Assembly (NCBI GenBank): GCA_002368715.1
Contig: DFEO01000144.1
Location: 1 to 12,536 of the forward strand
Reading direction: 5' to 3'
Length of the DNA stretch: 12,536 nt
From: Ruminococcus sp. UBA3800
Lineage (GTDB): Bacteria; Bacillota; Clostridia; Oscillospirales; Ruminococcaceae
Program-made: the position numbers and the translations under genes
Part shown: positions 1 through 6,955 of the stretch, in pieces
How positions within the stretch are numbered: position 1 is the first letter of the stretch
Layout of the letters: the number at the start of each line of letters is the position of its first letter
The notes under the pieces: model-generated
The model's database searches: none
The model's input: the letters and a program-made list of their open reading frames with translations, nothing else
What the model was told of the DNA's origin: nothing

Positions 1-768
1 GGCTGGCACATCGAGTGCTCCTGCATAAGCATGAAAAACCTGGGCGATAAGCTGGATATCCACTGCGGCGGAGTTGACAACATCTTCCCCCACCACACAA
101 ACGAGATCGCTCAGAGCGAGGCTTATCTCGGCCACAAATGGTGCAATTACTGGTTCCATGTCCATCACCTTAACACCAGCAGCGGAAAGATGTCCAAGTC
201 CAAGGGCGAGTTCCTGACAGTCTCGCTCCTCGAAGAAAAGGGCTATGACCCGCTGGTATACAGGTTTTTCTGCCTCCAGTCGCATTACAGAAAGGGGCTT
301 GTGTTCACCTGGGAGAACCTGGACAACGCAAAGGCAGCCTTTGACAAGCTGATAGCAAGGATAGCAGCTCTGGGCGATGACAAGGCAGAGGGAGAGGACG
401 AGAAGCTGACAGCGCTGAGAGAAAGCTTTGACAAAGCTCTCGGCAATGACCTCAACACCGCCGAGGGGCTGACCGTTATATATGACATCCTGAAAGCCGA
501 TATCTCGGGCACTTCAAAGAAGGCGCTGATAAACGAGTTTGACAGCGTTCTGGGGCTGGATCTGCTGGCTCATGCGCAGAAGAAAAAGGATGCTGATAAA
601 AACGCAGCTGCGGATATCCCCGAGGAAGTGAAGGCACTGGTCGAACAGAGGGCCGAGGCAAGAAAGGCTAAGGATTTTGCAAAAGCCGACGAGCTCAGAG
701 ACATGATAGCCGCCCTTGGCTACTCGGTAAAGGAGACCAGACAGGGTCCCGTCATTGAAAAGATATAA
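1..768 (+). CDS. cysS: Cysteinyl-tRNA synthetase, C-terminal part (5' end outside window)
   Basis: Class I aminoacyl-tRNA synthetase that charges tRNA-Cys in the cytoplasm. The frame is open from base 1, so this is a 3' fragment of about 255 codons out of a usual 460-480. Visible motifs in order: GWHIECS, which carries a Cys of the zinc site that selects cysteine; HCGGVDNIFPHHTNEIAQ, the conserved active-site segment with further zinc-binding His residues; and GKMSKSKG, the KMSKS loop that stabilises the adenylate. The C-terminal third is helical and charged, as expected for the anticodon-binding region, and ends in a DALR-like helix pair (EARKAKDFAKADELRD). The stop TAA lies 14 nt before the next gene, so the two are probably co-transcribed. 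The internal ATG at 31 is not the start. Identity is secure. Confidence 0.97.
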   Translation, partial: GWHIECSCISMKNLGDKLDIHCGGVDNIFPHHTNEIAQSEAYLGHKWCNYWFHVHHLNTSSGKMSKSKGEFLTVSLLEEKGYDPLVYRFFCLQSHYRKGLVFTWENLDNAKAAFDKLIARIAALGDDKAEGEDEKLTALRESFDKALGNDLNTAEGLTVIYDILKADISGTSKKALINEFDSVLGLDLLAHAQKKKDADKNAAADIPEEVKALVEQRAEARKAKDFAKADELRDMIAALGYSVKETRQGPVIEKI

Positions 769-782
769 CGGAGGAGAATGAT

Positions 783-1643
783 TTGAAGAATAACAGGGCA
801 AGCTATGTCCCCTCAAGGAAAAAAAGCTTCAAGGTCTATTTTCAGTTCTCACTGATAGCTGTGTGCTTTGTGATAGTGTTTGCGGTGTTCTATGCCTGCG
901 CAGGCAGAAAGGAAAAGATCGACTTCACCGATGCAAAAGTCATACAGATGGACAAGCCGTCGGATGATACGCCCGTGGCAGTGTTCGAGACGGATATGGG
1001 CACCTTCAAGGCTGTGCTCTTCCCGGATGAGGCACCCGAGTATTACAAGTTTTTCAAGGGACTTGTCGAGGACGGATATTATGACGGCACCTATGTGAGC
1101 ATGGTGCAGGACGGGGTGTTCTTTATCGGCGGAACAAAAGGACCTGACGGAGAGACCACCTCCGACACCGACACCACCGAGCTTGATGCCGAGATGTCGA
1201 AAAACCTGTGGCCGCTCAGGGGTGCTCTCTGCGCTTATACATACGACAAAAAGTCGATGTTCTCCTCGGGCAAGCTGTCAAACTCTTATCTGCTGTTTGT
1301 CAACGACTACGAGCTGACCTCTGAGGAGCAGAAGGAATTTGACGAAATGAACGACAGCGGCGATGTTCCTAAGGTGATAGCCGATGCCTTTGAGAAAAAC
1401 GGCGGCGTGCTGAACTTCTCCCAGCAATATACCATCTTCGGACAGGTATACGACGGCATGGACGTTTATGACCAGCTCTGCGAGGTCGATGTCATCGACT
1501 CGGAGTCCCTCCAGCCACGACAGGAGATAAAGTTCAAAAAAGTCACCCTCTCCACCTACGGCGAGAACAAGAACGACGCTTTCTTTGAGAGCACATCCTC
1601 TGAAGCATCAGACAGCAGCGCAGACAGCACAGACAATGAATAA
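783..1643 (+). CDS. Membrane-anchored cyclophilin-like protein, catalytic residues degenerate
   Basis: 286 residues. TTG start at 783 is set by the GGAGGAG at 770-776 (6-nt spacing); the ATG at 778 is out of frame and stops at once. A basic N-terminus (RKKSFK) and one hydrophobic segment at residues 19-41 predict a membrane anchor with the rest outside; the FYAC at its end is a poor lipobox. Residues 65-257 follow the cyclophilin-type peptidyl-prolyl isomerase fold: ETDMGTFKAVLFPDEAP, then LVEDGYYDGT, and FGQVYDGMDVYDQL near the end. Where active cyclophilins read FHRVI..F..QGG this protein reads VSMVQ..V..IGG, so the catalytic Arg aligns with Met107 and the Gln with Ile115. The C-terminus is Ser/Asp/Glu-rich and disordered. 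It may be a non-catalytic extracytoplasmic binding or folding protein; that role is inference. It probably shares a transcript with cysS. Confidence 0.8.
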   Translation: MKNNRASYVPSRKKSFKVYFQFSLIAVCFVIVFAVFYACAGRKEKIDFTDAKVIQMDKPSDDTPVAVFETDMGTFKAVLFPDEAPEYYKFFKGLVEDGYYDGTYVSMVQDGVFFIGGTKGPDGETTSDTDTTELDAEMSKNLWPLRGALCAYTYDKKSMFSSGKLSNSYLLFVNDYELTSEEQKEFDEMNDSGDVPKVIADAFEKNGGVLNFSQQYTIFGQVYDGMDVYDQLCEVDVIDSESLQPRQEIKFKKVTLSTYGENKNDAFFESTSSEASDSSADSTDNE

Positions 1644-1678
1644 AACAAAAAGTCTGCTGCACGAATTACTTCAGGCGA

Positions 1679-1718
1679 AAAAAGGAACCTCACCCCCTTC
1701 GGGGTGAGGTTCCTTTTT
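1679..1718 (+). terminator. Rho-independent terminator after the cysS-cyclophilin unit
   Basis: Arms 1684-1696 and 1701-1713 form a 13-bp GC-rich stem with a CTTC loop, flanked by A5 and T5 tracts, so it could work in both directions. It sits 35 nt after the stop of the cyclophilin-like gene. Confidence 0.92.
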
Positions 1719-1738
1719 ATTGCATTCTTATACTTAAC

Positions 1739-1769
1739 AAAAAAGCCCGAAGGCCTGTGACCTTCGGGC
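1739..1769 (-). terminator. Rho-independent terminator of ptsH
   Basis: Arms 1745-1753 and 1761-1769 (9 bp, GCCCGAAGG) with a 7-nt loop; read on the minus strand it is followed by six T (complement of A at 1739-1744). It lies about 20 nt past the ptsH stop. Confidence 0.9.
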
Positions 1770-1788
1770 GAAATGTCTGCAATGACGC

Positions 1789-2061
1789 TTATCTTGCTCC
1801 CTCTGCAAAACCGCTGTCAACCAGATCTACGAGACCGCCTACTGCTGCCTCCTCATCGGGGCCGTCAGCAATGATCCTGATAGTAGTGCCGCCTACGATA
1901 CCGAGCGAAAGAATGCCGAGAAGGCTCTTAGCGTTTACTCTTCTCTCTTCCTTCTCTACCCAGATAGAAGACTTGAACTCATTAGCCTTCTGAATGAAGA
2001 AGGTTGCAGGACGAGCATGAAGTCCGACCTGATTCTGAACTACTACGTCTTTAACGAACAT
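1789..2061 (-). CDS. ptsH: Phosphocarrier protein HPr
   Basis: Small cytoplasmic protein that passes phosphate from enzyme I to the sugar-specific EII proteins of the PTS. GLHARPA places the phosphorylated histidine exactly at residue 15, and AKSLLGI places the regulatory serine at residue 46, the site used by HPr kinase in Firmicutes for carbon catabolite control. This numbering holds only if translation starts at the ATG ending at 2061 (90 residues). That start has GGAGAG at 2069-2074 with 7-nt spacing, whereas the upstream in-frame ATG at 2076 overlaps this sequence. Both key residues are present, so this is HPr and not the Crh paralogue, which lacks His15. It is monocistronic, with its own promoter and terminator, and ptsI is not adjacent. 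Confidence 0.95.
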   Translation of the reverse strand: MFVKDVVVQNQVGLHARPATFFIQKANEFKSSIWVEKEERRVNAKSLLGILSLGIVGGTTIRIIADGPDEEAAVGGLVDLVDSGFAEGAR

Positions 2062-2166
2062 AACTGATCTCTCCATTTCATAATTATGATTTCTGTTCCC
2101 TTAATTTATAAACATCAAGGCACCGTGACGATACGACACCACGCTATTATTAACCCTGATACTAGT

Positions 2167-2195
2167 ATTATACTCGACATTTCAATTTTCGTCAA
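2167..2195 (-). promoter_or_regulatory. Sigma-A promoter of ptsH
   Basis: On the minus strand TTGACG (2190-2195), 17-nt spacer, TATAAT (2167-2172). Transcription should start near 2160, giving a 5' leader of about 100 nt before the HPr start. No riboswitch was recognised in that leader. The rest of the gap up to trmD (2196-2366) is AT-rich; no gene or convincing trmD terminator was seen there. Confidence 0.85.
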
Positions 2196-2366
2196 CGCAA
2201 AATATAGACAAACCATAGTTTTCAACCGATTTTTTGGCATTTTGCTCATACAGCCCTGCCGCTTCAGAGCTATCTTTCGCAGTTTAAACAAAAGCTTATG
2301 ACGTTTTATATCACTTTGTACAAATCTTTTTAACAAATGTGTTGAAAACATTCAAAAACCATTTAT

Positions 2367-3101
2367 TCAGCCATTTTCGTCATTGGTCAATTTGTGTATA
2401 ATTGCTAAATCTTCGTGCGTCAGAGCCGCCTTTTCAAGAAGCTCGGGCCGCTTTTTATATGTCGTTATTATCTGCTGCTCCCGGCGCCAGACAGCTATTT
2501 TTGCGTGGTCGCCGCTAAGCAGCACCTGAGGCACCCTCATTCCCTGCCAGACCTCCGGTCTTGTGTACTGCGGATACTCCAGAAGAGAGTCATAATGGCT
2601 CTCATCCTCATAGCAGTCAGCCTGTGAAAGAGTGCCCTCCAGCATCCTGACAACGCTGTCCACAAGCACCATAGCAGCAAGCTCGCCGCCTGTGAGCACA
2701 TAGTCCCCTATGGATATCTCCTCGTCCACTATCGCATCAAGCACTCTGCTGTCAACGCCCTCATAATGGCCGCAGAGAATAAATATCTCCGGCAGCTCTG
2801 CTATCTCCTTCGCTCTCTGCTGAGTCAGCGTTTTTCCCTGAGGCGACATATATATAACGTGAGGCTTTCTTCCCTGCGTTACGCTCTTAAAGCATTTATA
2901 CACAGGCTCACACTGCATGAGCATCCCCTGCCGCTCACTGTACGGTGTATCGTCCACCCTGCGGTGCTTGTCCTCGGTGTAATCCCTTATGTTGTGACAT
3001 TCAAGCTCGAACACGCCGTTTTTTCTGGCTCTGCCCACAATGCTCTGAGAAAGATAGTTCTCCAGCATATCGGGAAAAAGCGTAGCTATATCTATCCTCA
3101 T
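2367..3101 (-). CDS. trmD: tRNA (guanine-N1)-methyltransferase TrmD
   Basis: SPOUT-class methyltransferase that makes m1G37 next to the anticodon of tRNAs reading CNN codons and so prevents +1 frameshifting; it works as a homodimer. 244 residues, the normal length. Visible features: N-terminal DIATLFPDM, YMSPQGK at 84-90, CGHYEGVDSRV at 110-120 and IGDYVLTGGELAA at 131-143 (the trefoil knot that holds AdoMet), Arg152, the EDES segment with Asp166 in place of the catalytic Asp169 of E. coli, then YPQYTRPEVW and VLLSGDHAKI. An oddity: the usual PYGGGxGM loop reads PYSERQGM at residues 53-60. AGGAGAGG lies just before the ATG. It follows rimM by 12 nt, the classical rimM-trmD pairing. Confidence 0.97.
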   Translation of the reverse strand: MRIDIATLFPDMLENYLSQSIVGRARKNGVFELECHNIRDYTEDKHRRVDDTPYSERQGMLMQCEPVYKCFKSVTQGRKPHVIYMSPQGKTLTQQRAKEIAELPEIFILCGHYEGVDSRVLDAIVDEEISIGDYVLTGGELAAMVLVDSVVRMLEGTLSQADCYEDESHYDSLLEYPQYTRPEVWQGMRVPQVLLSGDHAKIAVWRREQQIITTYKKRPELLEKAALTHEDLAIIHKLTNDENG

Positions 3102-3113
3102 AGCCCTCTCCTG

Positions 3114-3623
3114 TCAGATGTCAAACAGCCCTTCAAGCGCAGTTATCTTCATAACTCCGCCCTCGATATCCACGCTGTCGATAACGTCCGGTATCGCAGG
3201 GATAAGGTATTCCCTGCCGTCATCGTCCTTTATGTGATAAACATCGTTGGCTCCTGTCTCGCTCACATCGCTTATCCTGCCGTAGACCCTGCCGTTTTTC
3301 GATTCTATTACCGTAAGTCCGATAAGGTCCTGAACAAAATAGCAGCCCTTATCAAGCTCGACATCATCCCTGTTGATGTAAAGCACACGGTTCCTCAGCT
3401 TCTGTGCGTCCTCAACAGTGTCGGTCCCTTTGATCTTCATGACCACCATATTTTTCTGTACCCTTGAGCGCTCCACCACAACGGGAGTACCGCTCTTATA
3501 ATACAGCGTATCGAAGCTGCACAAAAACTGAGGACTGTCACACCACGGCTGGACCTTGACCTCGCCTCTTATCCCAAAAACGGATACTATCTTCCCTGCT
3601 TCAAGAAGCTTTTTTGTTTCCAT
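3114..3623 (-). CDS. rimM: Ribosome maturation factor RimM
   Basis: 169 residues. RimM binds S19 in the head of the 30S subunit during assembly. The N-terminal domain begins KLLEAGKIVSVFGIRGEVKV, matching the G.I...G..GEV signature of the family. The second half contains the PRC-barrel domain, with YFVQDLIGLTV, GRISDVSETGANDVYHI and YLIPAIPDVI. Its ribosome binding site (GGAGAGAG) overlaps the cysK-like stop codon region (9-nt gap), so the two are probably translationally coupled. trmD follows 12 nt downstream. The usual upstream partners rpsP and the KH-domain gene are absent here. Family assignment is secure. Confidence 0.96.
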   Translation of the reverse strand: METKKLLEAGKIVSVFGIRGEVKVQPWCDSPQFLCSFDTLYYKSGTPVVVERSRVQKNMVVMKIKGTDTVEDAQKLRNRVLYINRDDVELDKGCYFVQDLIGLTVIESKNGRVYGRISDVSETGANDVYHIKDDDGREYLIPAIPDVIDSVDIEGGVMKITALEGLFDI

Positions 3624-3632
3624 ACTCTCTCC

Positions 3633-4562
3633 TTAATCATCAAACAGCGGTGTAGAAAAATATCTCTCGGCCGTATCCGGAAGGACTGTGACCACCGTTT
3701 TGCCGCTGCCAAGCTTTTTTGCAAGCTTTTTTGCCGCCGCTACATTTGTTCCTGCCGATATACCGCACATTATCCCTTCAAGCCTTGCCAGATCCTTAGC
3801 GGTCCGGATGGCCTCCTCATCGGTAACGACATATATCTCGCTGTATATGTTCCGGTTGAGATTGTCAGGGATGATCCCGTCGCCTATGCCCATTTGCAGG
3901 TGTGTGCCTACGGTCCCGCCCGCAAGGATAGCTGCGTGCTCGGGCTCCACCGCCCAGATCTCTATCTCGGGATAAAGCTTTTTGAGCGTTTCTCCTATGC
4001 CGCTGATAGTTCCTCCCGTGCCTATGCCCGAACAAAAGCCGTCGATCGTCTTCCCCACCTGCTCGGCTATCTCGAGCCCCGTGGACTTTCTGTGTATCTC
4101 CGGATTTGCAGGGTTTGAAAACTGCTGCGGGACAAACACGTTTTTATCCTTTTTTGCCATATCGTCCGCTATCTTTATACACCTGTCGATACACTCGCCT
4201 ATATTGCCGTCATCGTGAACAAGTATCACCTCGGCGCCGTAGTGCGCCACGAGCTTTCTTCTCTCCTCGCTCACCGAGTCGGGCATGATTATCACTGTCT
4301 TATAGCCCTTCACAGCGCCCACCAGCGCAAGTCCTATACCCTGGTTGCCCGATGTCGGCTCGACAATGACCGAGTCTTTATTTATAAGCCCCTTCTTCTC
4401 TGCATCGCAGATCATATTATAAGCTGTTCTTGTCTTTATCGAGCCGCCCACATTCAGCCCCTCGAACTTTACAAGTATTTCTGCCGAACCCTCATCGCAC
4501 ATCCGGCCAAGCCTTATCATCGGCGTATGTCCTATACATTCAAGCACGTTTTCATATATCAT
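3633..4562 (-). CDS. cysK: Cysteine synthase family PLP enzyme
   Basis: Fold-type II PLP enzyme, 309 residues, most like O-acetylserine sulfhydrylase, which makes cysteine from O-acetylserine and sulfide. ENVLECIGHTPMIRL opens the family; Lys43 in GGSIKTRTA is the expected Schiff-base lysine; TSGNQGIGLA (70-79) is the substrate-binding loop; GTGGTISG (181-188) is the phosphate-binding loop; SAGTN (269-273) lies near the PLP ring nitrogen. Departures from the CysK consensus are KTR where KDR is usual and GNQG where GNTG is usual, so a related substrate (for example in cystathionine synthesis) cannot be excluded. The start at 4562 has GGAGG at 7-nt spacing; the upstream ATG at 4568 is only 1 nt from it. 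It is the first gene of an operon with rimM and trmD. Confidence 0.88.
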   Translation of the reverse strand: MIYENVLECIGHTPMIRLGRMCDEGSAEILVKFEGLNVGGSIKTRTAYNMICDAEKKGLINKDSVIVEPTSGNQGIGLALVGAVKGYKTVIIMPDSVSEERRKLVAHYGAEVILVHDDGNIGECIDRCIKIADDMAKKDKNVFVPQQFSNPANPEIHRKSTGLEIAEQVGKTIDGFCSGIGTGGTISGIGETLKKLYPEIEIWAVEPEHAAILAGGTVGTHLQMGIGDGIIPDNLNRNIYSEIYVVTDEEAIRTAKDLARLEGIMCGISAGTNVAAAKKLAKKLGSGKTVVTVLPDTAERYFSTPLFDD

Positions 4563-4595
4563 GACCATACCTCCGTTATCTAATAACACCCTATG

Positions 4596-4624
4596 ATTAT
4601 AACACACACCGCTTCGGATTTCAA
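4596..4624 (-). promoter_or_regulatory. Sigma-A promoter of the cysK-like/rimM/trmD operon
   Basis: On the minus strand TTGAAA (4619-4624), 17-nt spacer, TATAAT (4596-4601). Predicted start near 4589, leaving a leader of about 27 nt, too short for a T-box or SAM riboswitch. Confidence 0.85.
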
Positions 4625-4703
4625 CACCTTTCTATGAATATACCACAGTTTTTGCACGAGTAAAATAATAATGACCATTCCTTAACGAATAAGGCTGTTG
4701 AAA

Positions 4704-4780
4704 GCGGTTCTCGCTCTGCTCGAACCGCCAAATGTTGAAAAAGGTATCCCCCGCCGAAGGCGGGGGATACCTTTTTCAAC
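4704..4780. repeat. Tandem hairpin element, possible bidirectional terminator or intergenic repeat
   Basis: Two stem-loops follow each other between the rpsT terminator and the cysK promoter. The first has arms 4704-4710 and 4722-4728 (GCGGTTC/GAACCGC). The second is a near-perfect 22-bp inverted repeat, arms 4734-4755 and 4759-4780 with a GAA loop, containing A5 and T5 tracts and outer TTG/CAA pairs. TGTTGAAA is repeated at 4696-4703 and 4733-4740. No gene lies in the 4563-4879 gap. Confidence 0.7.
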
Positions 4781-4825
4781 GAAACTATCAGCTCTGTTCA
4801 CATTTAATCCTGATCTCTGACCTCT

Positions 4826-4864
4826 AAAAATAAAAAGCCCGTGAGGCGGGTTATTCCTCACGGG
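4826..4864 (-). terminator. Rho-independent terminator of rpsT
   Basis: Arms 4838-4846 and 4856-4864 (CCCGTGAGG/CCTCACGGG), 9-nt loop, followed on the minus strand by a T-rich tract (complement of 4826-4836). It lies 16 nt after the rpsT stop. Confidence 0.92.
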
Positions 4865-4879
4865 TTATGTGTGTTGTTA

Positions 4880-5131
4880 TCAGCCAAGCTTCTTAGCAAG
4901 CTGGGAAACCTTTCTCGCAGCCTTATTCTTGTGAATAATGCCCTTTGAACGAGCCATGTTTACCTTCTTGATAGCAACTCTTACGACCTCTTCCTTGTTG
5001 TCAGCATTGTCAGCGACAGCAGCATCAGCCTTTTTGAGAGCTGTCTTAAGATCAGACTTGATGATTTTATTTCTCATGGTCTTTGCCTCGATGACCTTAA
5101 CTCTCTTCTTAGCAGACTTAATATTCGGCAT
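4880..5131 (-). CDS. rpsT: 30S ribosomal protein S20
   Basis: 83 residues, the normal S20 length. It is a three-helix, Lys-rich protein that binds 16S rRNA early in small-subunit assembly. It starts [13 protein letters not shown], the typical S20 N-terminus, and includes [24 protein letters not shown] at the end, where the [15 protein letters not shown] signature is characteristic. The start is fixed at 5131 by GGGAGGTG (complement of 5138-5145); an in-frame extension upstream to 5215 is leader, not protein. It is monocistronic with its own promoter and terminator. The leader of about 90 nt could host autoregulation by S20 as in other bacteria, but no specific structure was identified. Confidence 0.97.
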   Translation of the reverse strand: MPNIKSAKKRVKVIEAKTMRNKIIKSDLKTALKKADAAVADNADNKEEVVRVAIKKVNMARSKGIIHKNKAARKVSQLAKKLG

Positions 5132-5227
5132 AAAAGCACCTCCCTCATTTACAAATACATACTCATTTGCAAAGCCGCTGCAGACTGAGAGGAATACAGC
5201 GATCCCATTAAACAAGCCTTACGAATT

Positions 5228-5256
5228 ATTTTAGCACATCCCTGCCAAAATTGCAA
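5228..5256 (-). promoter_or_regulatory. Sigma-A promoter of rpsT
   Basis: On the minus strand TTGCAA (5251-5256), 17-nt spacer, TAAAAT (5228-5233); predicted start near 5221. Confidence 0.75.
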
Positions 5257-5280
5257 GTCCTTTTTATTAAAAATTCTAAA

Positions 5281-5317
5281 GATTTTGTACTCCATTCTTG
5301 TAAATTCCGACAAAATC
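5281..5317 (-). terminator. Weak AT-rich terminator candidate after the SH3b lipoprotein gene
   Basis: Inverted repeat GATTTTGT/ACAAAATC (5281-5288, 5310-5317) with a 21-nt loop, followed on the minus strand by a T-rich stretch. The stem is weak, so read-through towards rpsT is possible. Confidence 0.35.
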
Positions 5318-5321
5318 CGCC

Positions 5322-5966
5322 CTATTTTTCCGTGAGCAGGCTCTTCATCACCCAGCCTCTGGTGCCGTTATACTCAACATTCACCCACTTGTCGCCGGTG
5401 TCCTTCTCGGTGGTCACACCAAAGCCCTCTATCTCGACTCCGTCCGGTATCTTCAGCTGAACGTCATATTTCTTCGATGGCCCGAACCTGAGATTTAAAT
5501 ATGTCGTGTCCGAAGTGACCTTGAAGCTCTTTGTTCCCTGATAGGAGTCCTCCTCCGCCAGCTGATAAAGAGCGTCCTTTTTAAAGGCTGTGGTGGTCGT
5601 GGTCTTTGCCTTTGTAGTCTCCTTCACGGTTGTCGTCGTGGTCTCGGTCTTGTCCTCCTTCTTGGTCATGGTGGCACGGACCTTCATATCATAGCCGTCA
5701 TCAAAGCTGACATCCGTATCAAGGTGGCCTGTCACCGTCGTTGTGGTGGTATATCCCCCAAGGCCCTCATCATCAGCATCGGGGTCAAGGCCGGGCACTG
5801 CCGTCTTTGTAGTAAGCACGGTCCTTCTCGTTGCTTCTGTGGTCGTGGATACCACAGTCCCGGTGTCTGAGCTGTCATTAAAAAGCGAGCATCCCGTAAG
5901 CATAGCCGCTGCTGTCAGCGCCGCCGCAAGAACGACCACACTCGTTCTCTGTCTGTCTTTTTTCAT
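5322..5966 (-). CDS. Thr-rich lipoprotein with C-terminal bacterial SH3 domain
   Basis: 214 residues. The N-terminus is a lipoprotein signal: basic KKDRQR, a hydrophobic core, and lipobox MLTGC with Cys26, so the mature protein should be tethered to the outer face of the membrane. Residues 35-130 are a low-complexity linker with poly-Thr runs (TTTTT) typical of secreted ruminococcal proteins. Residues 150-211 form an SH3b domain: YLNLRFGPSKKYDVQLKIPDG, then WVNVEYNGTRGWVMKSLL, the usual N.R.GPS... and GW......L pattern. Such domains often bind cell wall peptide stems; the ligand here is unknown. The start at 5966 has GGAGAG at 6-nt spacing, while the ATG at 5972 directly abuts it. It lies 26 nt after the amidohydrolase gene and is probably its operon partner. 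Confidence 0.85.
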   Translation of the reverse strand: MKKDRQRTSVVVLAAALTAAAMLTGCSLFNDSSDTGTVVSTTTEATRRTVLTTKTAVPGLDPDADDEGLGGYTTTTTVTGHLDTDVSFDDGYDMKVRATMTKKEDKTETTTTTVKETTKAKTTTTTAFKKDALYQLAEEDSYQGTKSFKVTSDTTYLNLRFGPSKKYDVQLKIPDGVEIEGFGVTTEKDTGDKWVNVEYNGTRGWVMKSLLTEK

Positions 5967-5992
5967 TGTCATCTCTCCAAAGTCTTATTTTT

Positions 5993-6793
5993 TTATCTCT
6001 CCAGAAGCCTTAGCGCATTGCCGCAAAGGATAAGCTCCTTCCTGTCGTCACTTATATCCAGGCGCTCCAGCTTCTCAAGGGTGTCCTTCGGGCTGTCCCA
6101 GGGACAGTCGCTGGCAAAGAGGATCCTGTCGGCTCCGTGTTTGTCTATTATCCTTGCCATCATATCATCATCGCAGGCCTTAGCATAGGCTGTATCAAAA
6201 TAGACCTCTCCGTCTATCCCTGCCAGCTCGTCCAGCACCTGCTGATACATATAGTTTCCGCCCAGGTGCGCCAGCACAAGCTTCAGATCCTTATGCCGCT
6301 CTGCCAGCCGCCTTGCTCTCTCGGGGTCACAGTGTGTGACCTTCGGGGAGACAGGGTCAAAGCCCGAATGTATCACGACCGGTATCCCCGCCTTTGCTGC
6401 GGCGTCAAAAAAATCGTCGTATTTTTCGTCATCCACAAAAAAATCCTGATAATCGGGGTGGAGCTTTAGCCCCACAAGCCCCTTAGTCAGCGCATAGGAA
6501 AGCTCCTCCTCCCAGTTGTCAGCATCGGGGTGCAGAGACATAAAGGGATAAAAGCGTTCCCTGTCAAGCCCTGCCGCCCAGTCGGTTATCAGCCGTTGCT
6601 GGGTGGGCTTTGTGGCTATGGACAAAAGGCAGGCCTTGTCCACTCCCCACTCGTCCATGCGCTGACAGGTGGTGGTTATCAGCCCGTCGGTCAGCGGGTC
6701 TGTCTTGCAGCACAGTGCAAGAGCATCTATCGCTTTCTTTGCTATCTTCGGGTTAAAAGCGTGTACATGAAAATCAATAACCATTCGGTCCAC
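5993..6793 (-). CDS. Amidohydrolase family 2 (TIM-barrel metal-dependent hydrolase)
   Basis: 266 residues. Fits the amidohydrolase_2 group, which includes decarboxylases and lactone hydrolases of the ACMSD type. Metal ligands can be placed: DFHVH (His9, His11), VVIHSGFD (His142), LAHLGG (His176) and FASDCPW (Asp229). LKLHPDYQ at 109-116 matches the usual K.HP strand. No signal peptide, so it should be cytoplasmic. The substrate cannot be read from the sequence. The start is taken as GTG at 6793, four nt after AAGGA; the in-frame ATG at 6784 would remove three residues and sits 13 nt from that site. It has its own promoter and is divergent from the NrdD-like gene. The SH3b lipoprotein gene follows, with no obvious functional link. 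Confidence 0.85.
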   Translation of the reverse strand: MDRMVIDFHVHAFNPKIAKKAIDALALCCKTDPLTDGLITTTCQRMDEWGVDKACLLSIATKPTQQRLITDWAAGLDRERFYPFMSLHPDADNWEEELSYALTKGLVGLKLHPDYQDFFVDDEKYDDFFDAAAKAGIPVVIHSGFDPVSPKVTHCDPERARRLAERHKDLKLVLAHLGGNYMYQQVLDELAGIDGEVYFDTAYAKACDDDMMARIIDKHGADRILFASDCPWDSPKDTLEKLERLDISDDRKELILCGNALRLLER

Positions 6794-6813
6794 ATCATCC
6801 TTGAATTTTTCTG

Positions 6814-6826
6814 CCGCAGTCTGCGG
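6814..6826. promoter_or_regulatory. Short palindrome in the amidohydrolase 5' leader, possible operator
   Basis: CCGCAG-T-CTGCGG, a perfect 6-bp inverted repeat around one base, about 5-17 nt downstream of the predicted transcription start. The one-base gap suits a DNA-binding dimer better than an RNA hairpin. No regulator was assigned. Confidence 0.3.
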
Positions 6827-6837
6827 TCCGGATATAT

Positions 6838-6866
6838 ATTATATACCATATTTATGACAAAATCAA
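6838..6866 (-). promoter_or_regulatory. Sigma-A promoter of the amidohydrolase unit
   Basis: On the minus strand TTGATT (6861-6866), 17-nt spacer, TATAAT (6838-6843); predicted start near 6831, giving a leader of about 37 nt. Confidence 0.75.
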
Positions 6867-6955
6867 GGGCAGGAAGTTAAAATCAGGTCATATATATGAT
6901 ATCGGCGGCAGGACGAATGTAAAAAACAGGGGCCATTTTTTGTACAAAAAGCTGC

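Noticed and set aside
2062..2076. Upstream in-frame start for HPr
   Set aside because: It overlaps the GGAGAG ribosome binding site and would shift the active histidine from 15 to 20.
2115..2351. Open frame of 78 codons on the minus strand between ptsH and trmD
   Set aside because: It overlaps the strong ptsH promoter and has no ribosome binding site or known motif.
2766..3467. Open frame of 233 codons on the plus strand
   Set aside because: It lies antisense to trmD and rimM, which are certain, has no ribosome binding site and no recognisable domain.
5132..5215. N-terminal extension of ribosomal protein S20
   Set aside because: The S20 N-terminus and a strong ribosome binding site fix the start at 5131; the extension contains untranslated leader.
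6888..6899. Palindrome TCATATATATGA as a second NrdR box
   Set aside because: Its centre is T-A and not A-T as in the NrdR core, so it does not match in phase, and it lies 77 bp from the good box.
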